Notes under the pieces: model-generated
Databases searched by the model: none
What the model saw: only the letters and a program-made list of their open reading frames with translations
What the model was told of the DNA's origin: nothing
Part shown: positions 46,332 to 56,158 of the stretch, one piece after another
How the letters are laid out: each line of letters opens with the position of its first letter
Position numbering within the stretch: position 1 is the first letter of the stretch
Program-made: the position numbers and the translations under genes
Source of the DNA: UBA5069 sp964560495
GTDB lineage: Bacteria > Chloroflexota > Anaerolineae > Caldilineales > Caldilineaceae
Direction: 5' to 3'
DNA: 64,000 bases
Assembly: GCA_964560495.1 (NCBI GenBank)
Contig: CAZLMM010000011.1
Location: forward strand, 1-64,000

Positions 46332-47288
46332 ATGAAGAACGAGGCGACGACCGTCCCACGCAAATTCCCCGGCGGCAGATGGCGACCCAAAGTAGTGTGG
46401 ACCAAGCGCACCCGCGCGCAGTTGCGCACGGCTCTGCTATTCCTCTCGCCGTGGCTGATCGGCTTCTTCGCTTTCACGCTTTACCCAATGGTCGTCTCGC
46501 TCTATTACAGCTTCACCATCTATCACTCCAAACGTGCGCCGGAATGGATCGGGTTGGAGAACTACGCCAATCTGCTCAACGATGACAGATTCTTCATTTC
46601 GTTGGGCAACACCCTCTATATGGTGGTCATTGCTGTCCCGCTGGGGCTTTTCACTGCCTTTCTCTGTGCGCTGCTCCTCAATCTGAAGGTGCGGGGGCAG
46701 GCATTCTATCGAGTAGTCTATTTCCTTCCCTCCATCGTGCCGACCGTGGCCGGGACGATTCTCTTTCTGTGGCTGTTGAATCCACAAGTGGGGCTGGTCA
46801 ATACGTTGTTGGGTAAAATTGGCATCGACGGCCCCAATTGGATGGCGGATCCCCAATGGTCCAAGCCGGGGTTGATCTTACTCGGGTTGTGGGGAATCGG
46901 CGGCTCTATCGTGATCTACCTTTCAGGCTTGCAGGATGTGCCCCTCAGCCTCATCGAAGCCGCAGAGCTTGACGGGGCAAATTGGTTTCATCGCCTATGG
47001 CACATCACCATCCCCATGGTTTCGCCCATCACGCTCTTCATTCTGATCACCGGCATGATCGCCATGTTCCAGTATTTTGCCCAGGCGTATGTAGTGGGCG
47101 GCAGCGGCAATCTGGGGCGACCGCTCAATTCAACGCTCTTCTACAGCATCTACCTCTACCAGAACGCTTTCCTCTATCTGAAAATGGGGTACGCATCGGC
47201 CATGGCCTGGATTCTGTTCGTCATCATCCTGGTGTTGACCGTCATCCTGCTCAAGCTGAGCGACCGCTTCACCTATTATTCAGGATGA
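46332..47288 (+). CDS. CUT1 ABC permease, MalF type
   Basis: A 318-residue six-span permease with a charged N-terminus. The EAA loop is SLIEAAELDGANWF (about residues 206-219). It follows the structured gap and ends four bases before the MalG-type gene. An AAGGAG-like site lies before the ATG at 46332. No ATPase is adjacent. Confidence 0.9.
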   Translation: MKNEATTVPRKFPGGRWRPKVVWTKRTRAQLRTALLFLSPWLIGFFAFTLYPMVVSLYYSFTIYHSKRAPEWIGLENYANLLNDDRFFISLGNTLYMVVIAVPLGLFTAFLCALLLNLKVRGQAFYRVVYFLPSIVPTVAGTILFLWLLNPQVGLVNTLLGKIGIDGPNWMADPQWSKPGLILLGLWGIGGSIVIYLSGLQDVPLSLIEAAELDGANWFHRLWHITIPMVSPITLFILITGMIAMFQYFAQAYVVGGSGNLGRPLNSTLFYSIYLYQNAFLYLKMGYASAMAWILFVIILVLTVILLKLSDRFTYYSG

Positions 47289-47292
47289 CGCC

Positions 47293-48429
47293 ATGACAGA
47301 CGCCACCCTTCCTTCCAGCAATGCGAGCCTGGCGCGCTCCAGCCAGCAAGACGCGCGCACTCGACGACGAACGCGCCAGGCGCGCGACCTGTTGACCTCG
47401 ACGCTCGGTCACGGACTGCTCATCTTCGTGGGGCTCTTCTTCGCTGTGCCCTTTATGTGGATGGTGTTGACTGCGTTCAAGTCCGACCAGGATGTCTTTC
47501 GCTCGCCGCCGCGCTGGCTGCCCTATGACAACGTGCGGGTGGAAGTGAAAGGTGAGCGGCTGCCCATCTACAACGTCAAGGATGAAAATGGGGTGATCCG
47601 TCAGTTGGCCGCTGTCAAAATCGTCGAGGGAGTAGGGACATTTGTCGATCCCGCCCTTCCCGATGAACTCTTGACATACAAGCTACAGCAGGGCAAAGAG
47701 CGGATCGCTGAAGCTGTGATGGAGATCTCTTTCCGCTGGCGGAACTTCCCCGACGCCATGAGCCGCGGCAGTCGTCCCGGCGTGGGCGCCAGTTTCTGGG
47801 TCTATTTCAAAAACAGCCTCATCATCGCGGTCTTCACCATCATCGGCACGCTGGTCTCCAACGCGCCCGTCGCCTATGCCTTCTCCCGCCTAAAGTTTCC
47901 CGGGCGTGATGCGCTCTTTATCCTGGTGCTTGCCACCATGATGCTCCCTTTCCAGGTCACCATGATTCCCATCTATCTGCTCTTCAATGACCGGTTGGGG
48001 TGGGGCGACACCTTCCTGCCGCTCATCGTGCCGGCGTTTTTCGCCAACGCCTGGGATGTTTTTCTCTTGCGTCAGTTCTTCAGGACCATTCCCGAAGAGA
48101 TGTGCGACGCCGCGCGCGTGGATGGCGCCTCCGAATGGCAAATTTTCACGCGCATTGTGCTGCCGCTCTCCACGGCGGTGTTGGCCACCGTCACCGTCTT
48201 CACTTTTCTCTACGTCTGGAATGACTTCACGGCCCCCTTGCTCTTCTTGAGCAGCCCGCGCAATTTCACCATGGCCCTGGGTCTACAGGATTTCCAGAGC
48301 CAGAGAACCATCATCTGGAATCAACTCATGGCCGCGGCGACGGTGTTCACCCTGCCCATCATCATCGCCTTCTTCTTCGCCCAGAAGACCTTCATTCAGG
48401 GGATCAAGTTGACGGGATCGAAGGAGTAA
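47293..48429 (+). CDS. CUT1 ABC permease, MalG type with an enlarged first external loop
   Basis: A 378-residue permease, about 80-100 residues longer than usual. The extra sequence lies after the first membrane span (roughly residues 75-155) and includes VRVEVKGERLPIYNV and ITEAVMEI-like text (actual IAEAVMEISFRWRNF). It is hydrophilic and probably forms a compact extracellular domain. The EAA loop is CDAARVDGASEW (about 273-284). This loop could contact the binding protein or substrate. Confidence 0.88.
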   Translation: MTDATLPSSNASLARSSQQDARTRRRTRQARDLLTSTLGHGLLIFVGLFFAVPFMWMVLTAFKSDQDVFRSPPRWLPYDNVRVEVKGERLPIYNVKDENGVIRQLAAVKIVEGVGTFVDPALPDELLTYKLQQGKERIAEAVMEISFRWRNFPDAMSRGSRPGVGASFWVYFKNSLIIAVFTIIGTLVSNAPVAYAFSRLKFPGRDALFILVLATMMLPFQVTMIPIYLLFNDRLGWGDTFLPLIVPAFFANAWDVFLLRQFFRTIPEEMCDAARVDGASEWQIFTRIVLPLSTAVLATVTVFTFLYVWNDFTAPLLFLSSPRNFTMALGLQDFQSQRTIIWNQLMAAATVFTLPIIIAFFFAQKTFIQGIKLTGSKE

Positions 48430-48510
48430 TCGAAGGCGTAATGGTACACCTGGGGTCGAGCAGCCGAATCAGCAGGAATCACTAAGAACAAGTAGGAAAC
48501 AAGGAGTCGA

Positions 48511-50313
48511 ATGATGAACCCACCTCGTTGGGATGTCTCGAATATCTACCCAAGTCTGGAATCGCAGGAATTTTCCGCTGCTTTTGCCAGCCTACAAAAG
48601 CAGCTGGATGATCTGCAAGCATTTGCCGACGCGGAGTTCACCATTGGCATAGATGACAACGATGAAGCGCGGCTTAGCGCGGTCGTCAGCACAGCCATCG
48701 ACCGCATCAACGCGCTTTCCAGGTTGAGCCGCACCCTATACGCCTACATCACAGCTTTCGTCGCCGTCGATTCGCACAATATGGCTGCTCGCCGCAAAGA
48801 GTCCGAGTATGAACAGGTTGCCGTGCGCGTTCAGCAACTCGGTGCACGCTTCAAGAGATGGATCGGCCAGTTGGGGCCGGCGTTAGAGGCAGTCATCGCG
48901 CAGGCGCCCACTGCCCAGGCTCATGCCTTCATCCTACGCGAAACCGCAGACCAGGCGCGCTATCTCATGGGCCCAGGGGAAGAAGAATTGGCCGCAGTAT
49001 TGACCTTGAGCGGCGGCAGCGCCTGGGGCAAGCTGCAAGGAACCGTCACTTCCCAGCTCACTGTGGACTTTGAGCTGGATGGTCGTATGCAAAAACTGCC
49101 CATGCCTGCCCTGATCAACCTGCAAACCCACGAGAACGAAGAGGTGCGCCGCCGCGCTCACGAAGCGGAAATTCAGGCGTGGGTCAGTGTGCGCGAGACC
49201 CTGGCGGCTTGTCTCAACGGCGTCAAGGGCGAAACGCTGACCCTGGAGCGTCGCCGCGGTCGTCGCGATGCGCTCCACAGCGCGCTCGACCGCAGTCGCA
49301 TCGACCAGCCCACGCTAGAGGCCATGCTCGACGCCATGCAGGGGTCATTCCCCATATTTCGGCGCTATTTCAGAGCCAAAGCCCAACGTCTGGGCAAGCG
49401 GCAGCTTGCCTGGTGGGATCTCTTTGCGCCAGCCGGGCGCAGCGACCGGCGCTACTCCTTCGAGGAAGCACGCCAGTTGATCATTGCCAACTTTGAGAAG
49501 TTCACGCCCGATCTGGCCGCCCTGGCCGTGCGCGCCTTCGACAACCACTGGATCGACGCCGAGCAGCGACCCGGCAAGCGGGGCGGCGGATTCTGCATGA
49601 GCCTGCCGACGGTCAAGGAGAGCCGCATCCTTTGCAACTTCGATGGCTCACCCGACCAGGTCTTCACGATTGCTCACGAGCTGGGTCACGCGTTCCACAA
49701 CGAGTGCATCTTCGCCGCCGACAAGACCGACCTCCAATCCATTACGCCTATGACGCTGGCCGAAACAGCCTCGATCATGTGCGAGACGATTGTCACAGAG
49801 GCCGCCCTGGCCCAGACAAGCGACGCCCAGGAGGAGCTGGCGATCATCGAAACTTCTCTCATCAGCGCGGCGCAGGTGATCGTGGACATCTATTCTCGCT
49901 TCCTGTTCGAGTGCGAGGTGTTCGAGCGGCGCAGCCAGGCCGAGCTCTCCGCAGACGAATTGTGCGAGATCATGGCGCGGGCGCAGACGTCAGCATATGG
50001 CGATGGGCTGGACAAGGAGCATCTGCATCCCTACATGTGGACCTGGAAGCCTCATTATTACTCGCCGCAACTGACTTTCTACAATTTCCCCTATGCCTTT
50101 GGCCTGCTCTTTGCCACCGGGTTGTACGCCATCTATCAGGAGCGTGGGTCGGCTTTCACACCGGCCTTCACTGAGTTGTTGGCCAACACGGGCGAAGCCA
50201 GCGCCGCAGATCTGGCCGCGACCTTTGGCATCGACATTCGCAGCCGCGCCTTTTGGGACGACAGTCTGGCTGTCATCGGGCGGCGCATCGACCGCTATTG
50301 CGAGATACCGTGA
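48511..50313 (+). CDS. pepF: M3 family oligoendopeptidase F-like peptidase
   Basis: A 600-residue cytoplasmic zinc peptidase that cleaves short peptides. The catalytic HEXXH motif is IAHELGHAFHNE (about residues 387-398, with HELGH as zinc site). AGGAG precedes two in-phase ATGs (48511 and 48514). The usual length and domain arrangement are complete. It is separated by 81 bases from the third importer genes; a functional link is not obvious. Confidence 0.92.
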   Translation: MMNPPRWDVSNIYPSLESQEFSAAFASLQKQLDDLQAFADAEFTIGIDDNDEARLSAVVSTAIDRINALSRLSRTLYAYITAFVAVDSHNMAARRKESEYEQVAVRVQQLGARFKRWIGQLGPALEAVIAQAPTAQAHAFILRETADQARYLMGPGEEELAAVLTLSGGSAWGKLQGTVTSQLTVDFELDGRMQKLPMPALINLQTHENEEVRRRAHEAEIQAWVSVRETLAACLNGVKGETLTLERRRGRRDALHSALDRSRIDQPTLEAMLDAMQGSFPIFRRYFRAKAQRLGKRQLAWWDLFAPAGRSDRRYSFEEARQLIIANFEKFTPDLAALAVRAFDNHWIDAEQRPGKRGGGFCMSLPTVKESRILCNFDGSPDQVFTIAHELGHAFHNECIFAADKTDLQSITPMTLAETASIMCETIVTEAALAQTSDAQEELAIIETSLISAAQVIVDIYSRFLFECEVFERRSQAELSADELCEIMARAQTSAYGDGLDKEHLHPYMWTWKPHYYSPQLTFYNFPYAFGLLFATGLYAIYQERGSAFTPAFTELLANTGEASAADLAATFGIDIRSRAFWDDSLAVIGRRIDRYCEIP

Positions 50314-50389
50314 TCGAAAGACAACAACGGATAGCTTCCATGGGTTATGTTTGCAGCGTGACGATCATGGAGAGCATGGAGAGAGAACC

Positions 50390-50818
50390 ATGAGCATGTA
50401 TCGCATCCTGCGTATTCTGCTGATCATTCTGAACGCTTTCTTGGGCGTGACCGCAGTGTTGGGCGGGATCGGCCTGCTGACGGGCGTCGTCGCCCCGCCG
50501 CTGGAAATGTTGGAAGGTTCGATCTTTAGCAGCTACGTCATCCCGGGACTGGCCCTGCTCGTGATCGTGGGCGGCAGCGCGCTTGTTGCCATGAGGATGG
50601 TGTTGCGCAACGATCCTCGGGGCGCGTTGGCTTCTGCCGGCGCCGGCGCAGCCATCATGGCCTTCGAGGTCGTCGAGGTGATGGTGATCGGCTCGGATAC
50701 CGGCGTCGCGCGTGATCTTCAGCTCTTCTATTTCGGCCTCGGTATGCTGATCGTCGTGGTCGCCATGTTCTTGCGGATCAGCGAGTTCAGGGTCAAGCCA
50801 GGTAATAGATCAAAATAG
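50390..50818 (+). CDS. Small integral membrane protein
   Basis: A 142-residue protein with four predicted membrane spans (about residues 5-27, 44-66, 77-99 and 108-130). GGAG lies before the ATG at 50390. No domain recognised. It is followed by the alcohol dehydrogenase gene, whose ribosome site begins at the stop of this gene, so the two are probably translated together. Confidence 0.68.
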   Translation: MSMYRILRILLIILNAFLGVTAVLGGIGLLTGVVAPPLEMLEGSIFSSYVIPGLALLVIVGGSALVAMRMVLRNDPRGALASAGAGAAIMAFEVVEVMVIGSDTGVARDLQLFYFGLGMLIVVVAMFLRISEFRVKPGNRSK

Positions 50819-50831
50819 AGGGGGGACGACC

Positions 50832-51842
50832 ATAAAACAAGTCGCCATTACCGCTCCACGACAAGCCACACTGGTCGATCGGCCCGACTTGCAGCCTTTC
50901 GACAATTGGGTTGTCGTCAAGGTGCACGCTGCGCCCATGTGCACTGAGTACAAACGCTTTCTCAGCGGCGAACCGACCGATGTGTTGGGTCATGAGGCCG
51001 CCGGCGAGGTGACGGCTGTGGCCCAGCCGGGTCGCGTCAAAGTGGGCGACCGCGTTGTTGTCATGCCGGGCTTTCCCTGCGGGGTCTGTCGGCTCTGCGT
51101 TGCGGGCGACTACATTCATTGCGAGAATATGCAGCCTGTCGGCGAGAAGGCGACCGCCGGCCGCGCCACCTACGCTCAGTATCTACTCAAGCCCGACTGG
51201 TTGCTGCCCAAGATTCCCGACGGCGTCTCCTATGACCGCGCGTCGCTGGCCTGCTGCGGGCTGGGTCCATCCTTCGGCGCGATGCAACAGATGAACGTGG
51301 ACGCCTTCACCACGGTACTGATCACAGGAGCAGGGCCGGTGGGGTTAGGCGCGGTGGTCAACGCGGCCTATCGGGGCGCACGGGTGATTGTCGTCGAATC
51401 TGTGCCCTACCGCGCTGAACGCGCCCGCCAAATGGGAGCGGAAGCCGTGCTCGACCCGCGCGACCCGGTCGTGTTGGAGAAGATTCGCCAGTTGACCCAT
51501 GGCCGCGGCGTTGATTGCTCGCTGGACTGTGCGGGCGTCCCCCAGGCCCAACGGCTGTGCATCGACGCCACGCGACGCAAGGGTAAGGTGGCTTTTGTGG
51601 GCGAGTGCATGGACGAGCTGGCGATCCGCGTCAGCCCAGACATGATCCGCAAGGGTTTGACGCTCATCGGCTCGTGGCACTACAATTTGAACGAATTCCC
51701 CAAGATCATAGAGGTCATCCAGCGTTCGCCGCTGCTCGACCTGCTGGTCAGCCATACCTTTCCAATGAGTGCGATCCAGGACGCGTTTGCGTGCTCGGTC
51801 GCGCGTGAATCGGCCAAAATCATCCTCAATCCGTGGGCATAG
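50832..51842 (+). CDS. Zinc-dependent alcohol dehydrogenase (MDR family), probable AUA start
   Basis: A 336-residue medium-chain dehydrogenase. Zinc ligands are visible: Cys in PMCTEYKRF (about residue 37), GHEAAGEV, and the structural cluster CGVCRLCVAGDYIHC (cysteines at about 83, 86, 89 and 97). The NAD(P) motif GAGPVGLGA lies near 164-172. The first ATG-like start in frame is a TTG at 50889, which would delete the first beta strand of the fold. The expected beginning, KQVAITAPRQATLVDRP, follows directly after ATA at 50832, six bases after GAGGGGGG. No ATG, GTG or TTG lies between. AUA initiation or a start-codon mutation is inferred. Confidence 0.82.
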   Translation: MKQVAITAPRQATLVDRPDLQPFDNWVVVKVHAAPMCTEYKRFLSGEPTDVLGHEAAGEVTAVAQPGRVKVGDRVVVMPGFPCGVCRLCVAGDYIHCENMQPVGEKATAGRATYAQYLLKPDWLLPKIPDGVSYDRASLACCGLGPSFGAMQQMNVDAFTTVLITGAGPVGLGAVVNAAYRGARVIVVESVPYRAERARQMGAEAVLDPRDPVVLEKIRQLTHGRGVDCSLDCAGVPQAQRLCIDATRRKGKVAFVGECMDELAIRVSPDMIRKGLTLIGSWHYNLNEFPKIIEVIQRSPLLDLLVSHTFPMSAIQDAFACSVARESAKIILNPWA

Positions 51843-51852
51843 GAGCCACAAC

Positions 51853-52716
51853 ATGTTCAAAAATCTCAATGCAGGCGCCATCGGCATTCGCGACAAATCG
51901 TTGGCCGAGGTGATCGAGCTTGCCCGCAAGGGCGGCTTTGCCGGAATCGACTTCAATATCCGTGAGGCCGCCGCCCTGGCCGATGAACATGGGGTCGAAT
52001 ACGTGCGCGACCTCTTCGCTGCAAGCAATGTGTTGCCCGGTCAGTGGGGGCTGCCGGTCGCGTGGAATCAGGATCAATGGCGCGACGACCTGGCCGAACT
52101 GCCCGGGCTGGCCGACCTGGCTGTGCAATTGGGTTGCCGGCGCACCGCCACCTGGTGTCCCTCATGGTCAGATAGCCGCGACTACGACGAGAATTATCAG
52201 TGGCATCTGGAGCGGTTTCGCCCCATCGCTCAGGCGTTGCGTGAATACGGGTGCAGCCTCGGCATTGAGTTCCTGGGTCCCAAGTCTCTGCGCGCCCACC
52301 ACAAGTTTGAGTTCATGTACACCCTGGGCGAGATGATGCAGTTGGCGACGGACATGGGAACGGGCAATGTGGGACTGTTGCTGGACGCCTGGCATCTCTA
52401 CACGTCGGGCGGAACGCTGGACGACCTGGATACAATTACGGCGGCGGACATCGTGGCGGTGCACATCAACGATGCGCCGGCCGGCATTCCCATCGACGAC
52501 CTGGCCGACAATGTGCGTTGCCTGCCCATGGAGACCGGCGTGATCGACCTGGTGGGTTTCATGGGCAAGCTGGCTGCCCTGGGCTATGACGGCCCGGTGA
52601 CGACCGAGCCGTTCAACCAGCGCATCAACGCCATCGCCGCCGCAGACCCCTTTGCAGCGGTGCAGGAGGTGTCCCAGGCCATGGATCGGTTGTGGCAGGC
52701 CAGTGGGCTTGGTTAG
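51853..52716 (+). CDS. Sugar phosphate isomerase/epimerase family TIM barrel
   Basis: A 287-residue xylose-isomerase-like TIM barrel. AGGAG begins ten bases after the dehydrogenase stop region and seven bases before the ATG at 51853, so the two genes form an operon. Segments IEFLGPKSL, LLLDAWHLYTSG and VAVHINDAP carry the expected metal ligands. The C-terminus faces the convergent permease genes of the fourth importer with no gap. Confidence 0.8.
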   Translation: MFKNLNAGAIGIRDKSLAEVIELARKGGFAGIDFNIREAAALADEHGVEYVRDLFAASNVLPGQWGLPVAWNQDQWRDDLAELPGLADLAVQLGCRRTATWCPSWSDSRDYDENYQWHLERFRPIAQALREYGCSLGIEFLGPKSLRAHHKFEFMYTLGEMMQLATDMGTGNVGLLLDAWHLYTSGGTLDDLDTITAADIVAVHINDAPAGIPIDDLADNVRCLPMETGVIDLVGFMGKLAALGYDGPVTTEPFNQRINAIAAADPFAAVQEVSQAMDRLWQASGLG

Positions 52717-52717
52717 C

Positions 52718-53542
52718 TCATCCTTTGACAGCCCCGGCAGTCAACCCGGAAATGAATGTACGCATGGTGATGAAAAAGAGCGCGACCATGGGCAGTGCGG
52801 CCAGAACGCCGGCTGCCATCCCTGCGCCAGGTTCTGGGCGGGCAAAGTCATTGAAGATGATGAGCGCCAGGGCAGCGGTGCGCGCCTGCGTAGCGTTCGC
52901 CACCAACGATGGCCAGGCGTAGTCATTCCAGATCAGCCAGACCTGAAAGATGGCCATGGCTGCAATGACCGGCATGGAGAGCGGCGCCGCCACATGCCAG
53001 AACTGGCGCAACACCGATGCTCCATCCACAGTCGCCGCGTCGAACATCTCTTGCGGCAGCTCCAGAAAAAAGGTGCGCAGCACCACAATCGCCAGCGCCT
53101 GTTGGGCGCAGTAAGGCAGGATCAGCGCCCAGAGCGTGTTGTGGAGATTCTGGCTGATGATGATCTGGTAGGTGGGCACCAGCAGCACTGTGTTGGGGAT
53201 AAAGAGCAGCATGAGGATCAGGAAAAAGAGGATGTCGCGACCTGGGAAACGGAAGCGTGCAAAGACGAAGGCCGAGAGCGTAGCCATCGTCAGGCTTGCA
53301 CTCGTCGCTGCCAGAGCAACGATCATATTGTGCAACAGTGGGTCGCGCATGAACTTCCAGGCCAGCGCGTAATTCTGGAAGTTCATGGGGAAAGTCAACC
53401 CCATGGGGGCAACGTTGAATTGATAGACATCCTTGACCGACAACGACAGTAAAGTGATGAGTGGCACAAAGGTGAGCGCTGCCAGCAATATCAGCAACGC
53501 ATGAATGAAGAATTGTCCTCCGTGCAGACTAAGCCGGCGCAT
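52718..53542 (-). CDS. CUT1 ABC permease, MalG type
   Basis: A 274-residue six-span permease. The ATG at 53542 overlaps the stop of the MalF-type gene (TGATG), and AGGAGG lies upstream; the longer frame reaching 54220 is an artefact running across that gene. The EAA loop is FDAATVDGASVLRQF (about residues 182-196) and the tail is GLTAGAVKG. The stop lies one base from that of the isomerase on the other strand. Confidence 0.9.
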   Translation of the reverse strand: MRRLSLHGGQFFIHALLILLAALTFVPLITLLSLSVKDVYQFNVAPMGLTFPMNFQNYALAWKFMRDPLLHNMIVALAATSASLTMATLSAFVFARFRFPGRDILFFLILMLLFIPNTVLLVPTYQIIISQNLHNTLWALILPYCAQQALAIVVLRTFFLELPQEMFDAATVDGASVLRQFWHVAAPLSMPVIAAMAIFQVWLIWNDYAWPSLVANATQARTAALALIIFNDFARPEPGAGMAAGVLAALPMVALFFITMRTFISGLTAGAVKG

Positions 53543-54501
53543 CAACGTTCCTCCTGTCGGCGACGCAAGGTAAAACTCGCCAACGACACGACCAACAGCA
53601 CGGTGAAAAGGAGCGTGCCAATGGCCGAGCCATAGCCCAGGTCCAAGTCGTTGCGGATGGCGCGATACATTTGTAAACCAGGTACAAGCGTACCGCTGGT
53701 GCCGGGACCGCCGTTGGTCATGATGAGCGGCGCATCGAAGGAACGGACAAAGTAGATGACCGTCAGTGTTACCAACAAGAGGGTTTGCGGACGGATGAGC
53801 GGCAGCTCGATGCGAAAGAAACGCCGCAGCGCACCGCAGCCATCCACCCTGGCCGCGTCGATGATCTCGATCGGGATCGATTGGAGCGCGGCCAGGTAGA
53901 TGAGGAAGTTGATGCCTGCCACCCAAGGGAATCCCACAAAGATGATCGACCAGAGCGCGGTAGCTGGATCGCCCAGCCAGGCGCGGGCAAGCTCGCCCAG
54001 GCCGAACAGCCGCAGCATATAGTTGAACCCCCCATCCATCCCATAGAACCAACGCCAGACAAAGACGACAACCGTTGTCGGGACGACAATGGGCAGCACG
54101 AAGGCCACGCGCCACCAATACTGACCGCGCATGACTCTGTTGACCAGCGCGGCCCCTATGAGCGGCAGCGTCAGCGTGATCGCTACCTGGGAGAGGACGA
54201 TCAGCGCCATGTTTCGCCACGAGGTCAGCGTGGCCGGATCGCTAAAGAAGCGCGCGTAGTTGCTCCAGCCAACCCACACCGTGCGCTTGATATCCCAATA
54301 GGTGAACGAGTGGTAGATGCCGGAGAAAAGCGGGTAGTAGTAGAAGGTGATAGCAAAGAGGAAAGTAGGCAGCAGCAGAACATAGAGGAGGGCGCTGCGG
54401 CGGACCCCGCGCAGTGCGATCTTCATGCGGCCGGGCCGGGAAACGCGTTTGGTTTCCGCCCCGGCCGCAATCGAAGCAGTGAGTGATTTACCGCTCGCCA
54501 T
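53542..54501 (-). CDS. CUT1 ABC permease, MalF type
   Basis: A 319-residue six-span permease, upstream partner of the previous gene and translationally coupled to it. The EAA-type loop is EIIDAARVDGCGALRRF (about residues 206-222). An N-terminal basic region precedes the first span. It follows the binding-protein gene by 19 bases. Confidence 0.9.
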   Translation of the reverse strand: MASGKSLTASIAAGAETKRVSRPGRMKIALRGVRRSALLYVLLLPTFLFAITFYYYPLFSGIYHSFTYWDIKRTVWVGWSNYARFFSDPATLTSWRNMALIVLSQVAITLTLPLIGAALVNRVMRGQYWWRVAFVLPIVVPTTVVVFVWRWFYGMDGGFNYMLRLFGLGELARAWLGDPATALWSIIFVGFPWVAGINFLIYLAALQSIPIEIIDAARVDGCGALRRFFRIELPLIRPQTLLLVTLTVIYFVRSFDAPLIMTNGGPGTSGTLVPGLQMYRAIRNDLDLGYGSAIGTLLFTVLLVVSLASFTLRRRQEER

Positions 54502-54520
54502 TAGCCCCTCAGATGTCGCC

Positions 54521-56074
54521 TCACCACGATTCGGCGCCCCATTCTGGGTGCTGAAGGATGGCGTTATCCGCCTGCTGGTCGAGGAAGGCCTGGTACTTTT
54601 CCAGCGTTTGCTCCAGATCGGCGTTGCCCGTCAGGTAGTCCTGCAAGATCTGCGTTTCCTGCACAACAATGGCAGGGCCAAAGACCTCATTGGCATTGAG
54701 TCCGCTGACCATATTGTTCACCGTCGGCGGCTCAAGGAAGCCGCGGTAACGCTGGAGCTTCACTGCATCGCCAGGGATAACCTCTTCCAGCGGCGTACCT
54801 GGCTCGAAGCACGGGATCGACTGCTTGCTGCACCAATACTCCATGGCCTGGGGGCTGGTGATATACTGGAGCAGGTCGCGCGCCAGCTCGAGCTTCCCGT
54901 TATCCACGGTGGTCGTGGGGATGAAAAGATATTGAGACCCCTGCCCGGCCCCTGAATTGCCCAGGCGGCGCGGCGTCTCACCATCTTTCATGGCCGGCAG
55001 ATAGAAAGTGCCCCAATCGAAAGTCATGTTTGGATCAGACTCATAGATGCCCATGAGCAGACGCACTGTGGGGAAGAAAGCAATCTTGCCCTGGGCAAAA
55101 AGATTGCCCGGCGGCGACGGCGCCAGATAACCTTCATGGAAGTACGCTGACCACTTTTTCAGTTCCTCGAAGGTTTGGGCAACGCCTGAGTGTTGCGCCG
55201 ACCAGTGACCCTGCTTGATGCACCATACGGCCTCCTTTTGCGAGATATGGCCGTCTTGGGGTTCATCCACCTGACCGTCGCACTGCTCCACCACATCCGC
55301 CATCAACTGGTCGCTCAATAGGACGACATACCAAGTGAAGATGTAACCGTCCGTCCCCGTCGTTGGCATGTAGAATGGCTGAATGCCCGCATCTTTGAGC
55401 TTCCCCATCACCTCGTAGAATTCACTCCAAGTTTGGGGCAACTCCTCGACGCCGGCCTGTTCGAGCAGGTCTTTGTTGTAGAGCACGGCTGTGTCGCCCA
55501 GATCGCCGGAGTAGGTGGTGGCCACCATGAGCACCTTATCTCCCACCGTCACATTGCGCAACGCGACCTGGTCGAGCGGAAAGTCGTCGCGCCAGGTTGG
55601 GTTGTCGCTGTAGGGATTCGGCGCAGCCAAGTCGGCAGTGAAGTCATATTGTAGTTCGGGGTCAAGCTGCGCCGCTGAAGGGAAGTACTGCATGACCACA
55701 TCCGCCAAAGTTTGCGAACGCAAATTGGTGGAGATGTAGCCGAAACGCTCCGGCACAGTGCCCAACATGGGCTGGTAGGTGACTGTCACTTTGGGATGAA
55801 GCGCTGCCCACTGCTGAATTAGCTCGTGGAGAGCATACGAGGGGTGGTTTGGGTCGGCGGTGATGTCGCCCCAGGTGTTGATAACCAACTCGCCGCTCAG
55901 ATCCGATACCGGCTCGACCGCTTCTTCTGCAGCCGGAGCTGCGGTTGCGCTGGCTTCCGCAGCTGGCGCTGCATCTGGCGGCGGCGTCACCACGCCGCAG
56001 GCAGCAAGAACGACGAGTGAGAAAACGAGTCCGAGCGCCCAAAAGACGCCGCGCACAGAGAGTTGTCTATTCAT
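54521..56074 (-). CDS. Extracellular sugar-binding lipoprotein of the fourth CUT1 importer
   Basis: A 517-residue family 1 solute-binding protein, longer than the others in the window. Sec signal with lipobox VLAACG (Cys26), followed by a long Ala/Pro/Glu-rich linker (about residues 30-65) that tethers it to the membrane. AGGAG lies before the ATG at 56074. It heads the permease operon and is driven by a near-perfect promoter divergent from the DeoR-type regulator. Confidence 0.9.
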   Translation of the reverse strand: MNRQLSVRGVFWALGLVFSLVVLAACGVVTPPPDAAPAAEASATAAPAAEEAVEPVSDLSGELVINTWGDITADPNHPSYALHELIQQWAALHPKVTVTYQPMLGTVPERFGYISTNLRSQTLADVVMQYFPSAAQLDPELQYDFTADLAAPNPYSDNPTWRDDFPLDQVALRNVTVGDKVLMVATTYSGDLGDTAVLYNKDLLEQAGVEELPQTWSEFYEVMGKLKDAGIQPFYMPTTGTDGYIFTWYVVLLSDQLMADVVEQCDGQVDEPQDGHISQKEAVWCIKQGHWSAQHSGVAQTFEELKKWSAYFHEGYLAPSPPGNLFAQGKIAFFPTVRLLMGIYESDPNMTFDWGTFYLPAMKDGETPRRLGNSGAGQGSQYLFIPTTTVDNGKLELARDLLQYITSPQAMEYWCSKQSIPCFEPGTPLEEVIPGDAVKLQRYRGFLEPPTVNNMVSGLNANEVFGPAIVVQETQILQDYLTGNADLEQTLEKYQAFLDQQADNAILQHPEWGAESW

Positions 56075-56113
56075 TTTTCCTTCTCCTTGTGGAAACCTGC
56101 AAATCGCTTTCGC

Positions 56114-56142
56114 ATTATAACACCAGGCCTGACAAATGTCAA
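56114..56142 (-). promoter_or_regulatory. Near-perfect sigma70 promoter of the fourth importer
   Basis: On the minus strand TTGACA (56142-56137) and TATAAT (56119-56114) are spaced by exactly 17 bases. A TGACA-AA-TGTCA palindrome (56130-56141) overlaps the -35 box. Confidence 0.8.
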
Positions 56143-56158
56143 TATAAGAAAAAAAATT

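Noticed and set aside
52718..54220. A 500-residue minus-strand frame across both permease genes
   Set aside because: Its first part is the wrong frame of the MalF-type gene. The MalG-type permease begins at the ATG at 53542 with its own AGGAGG.
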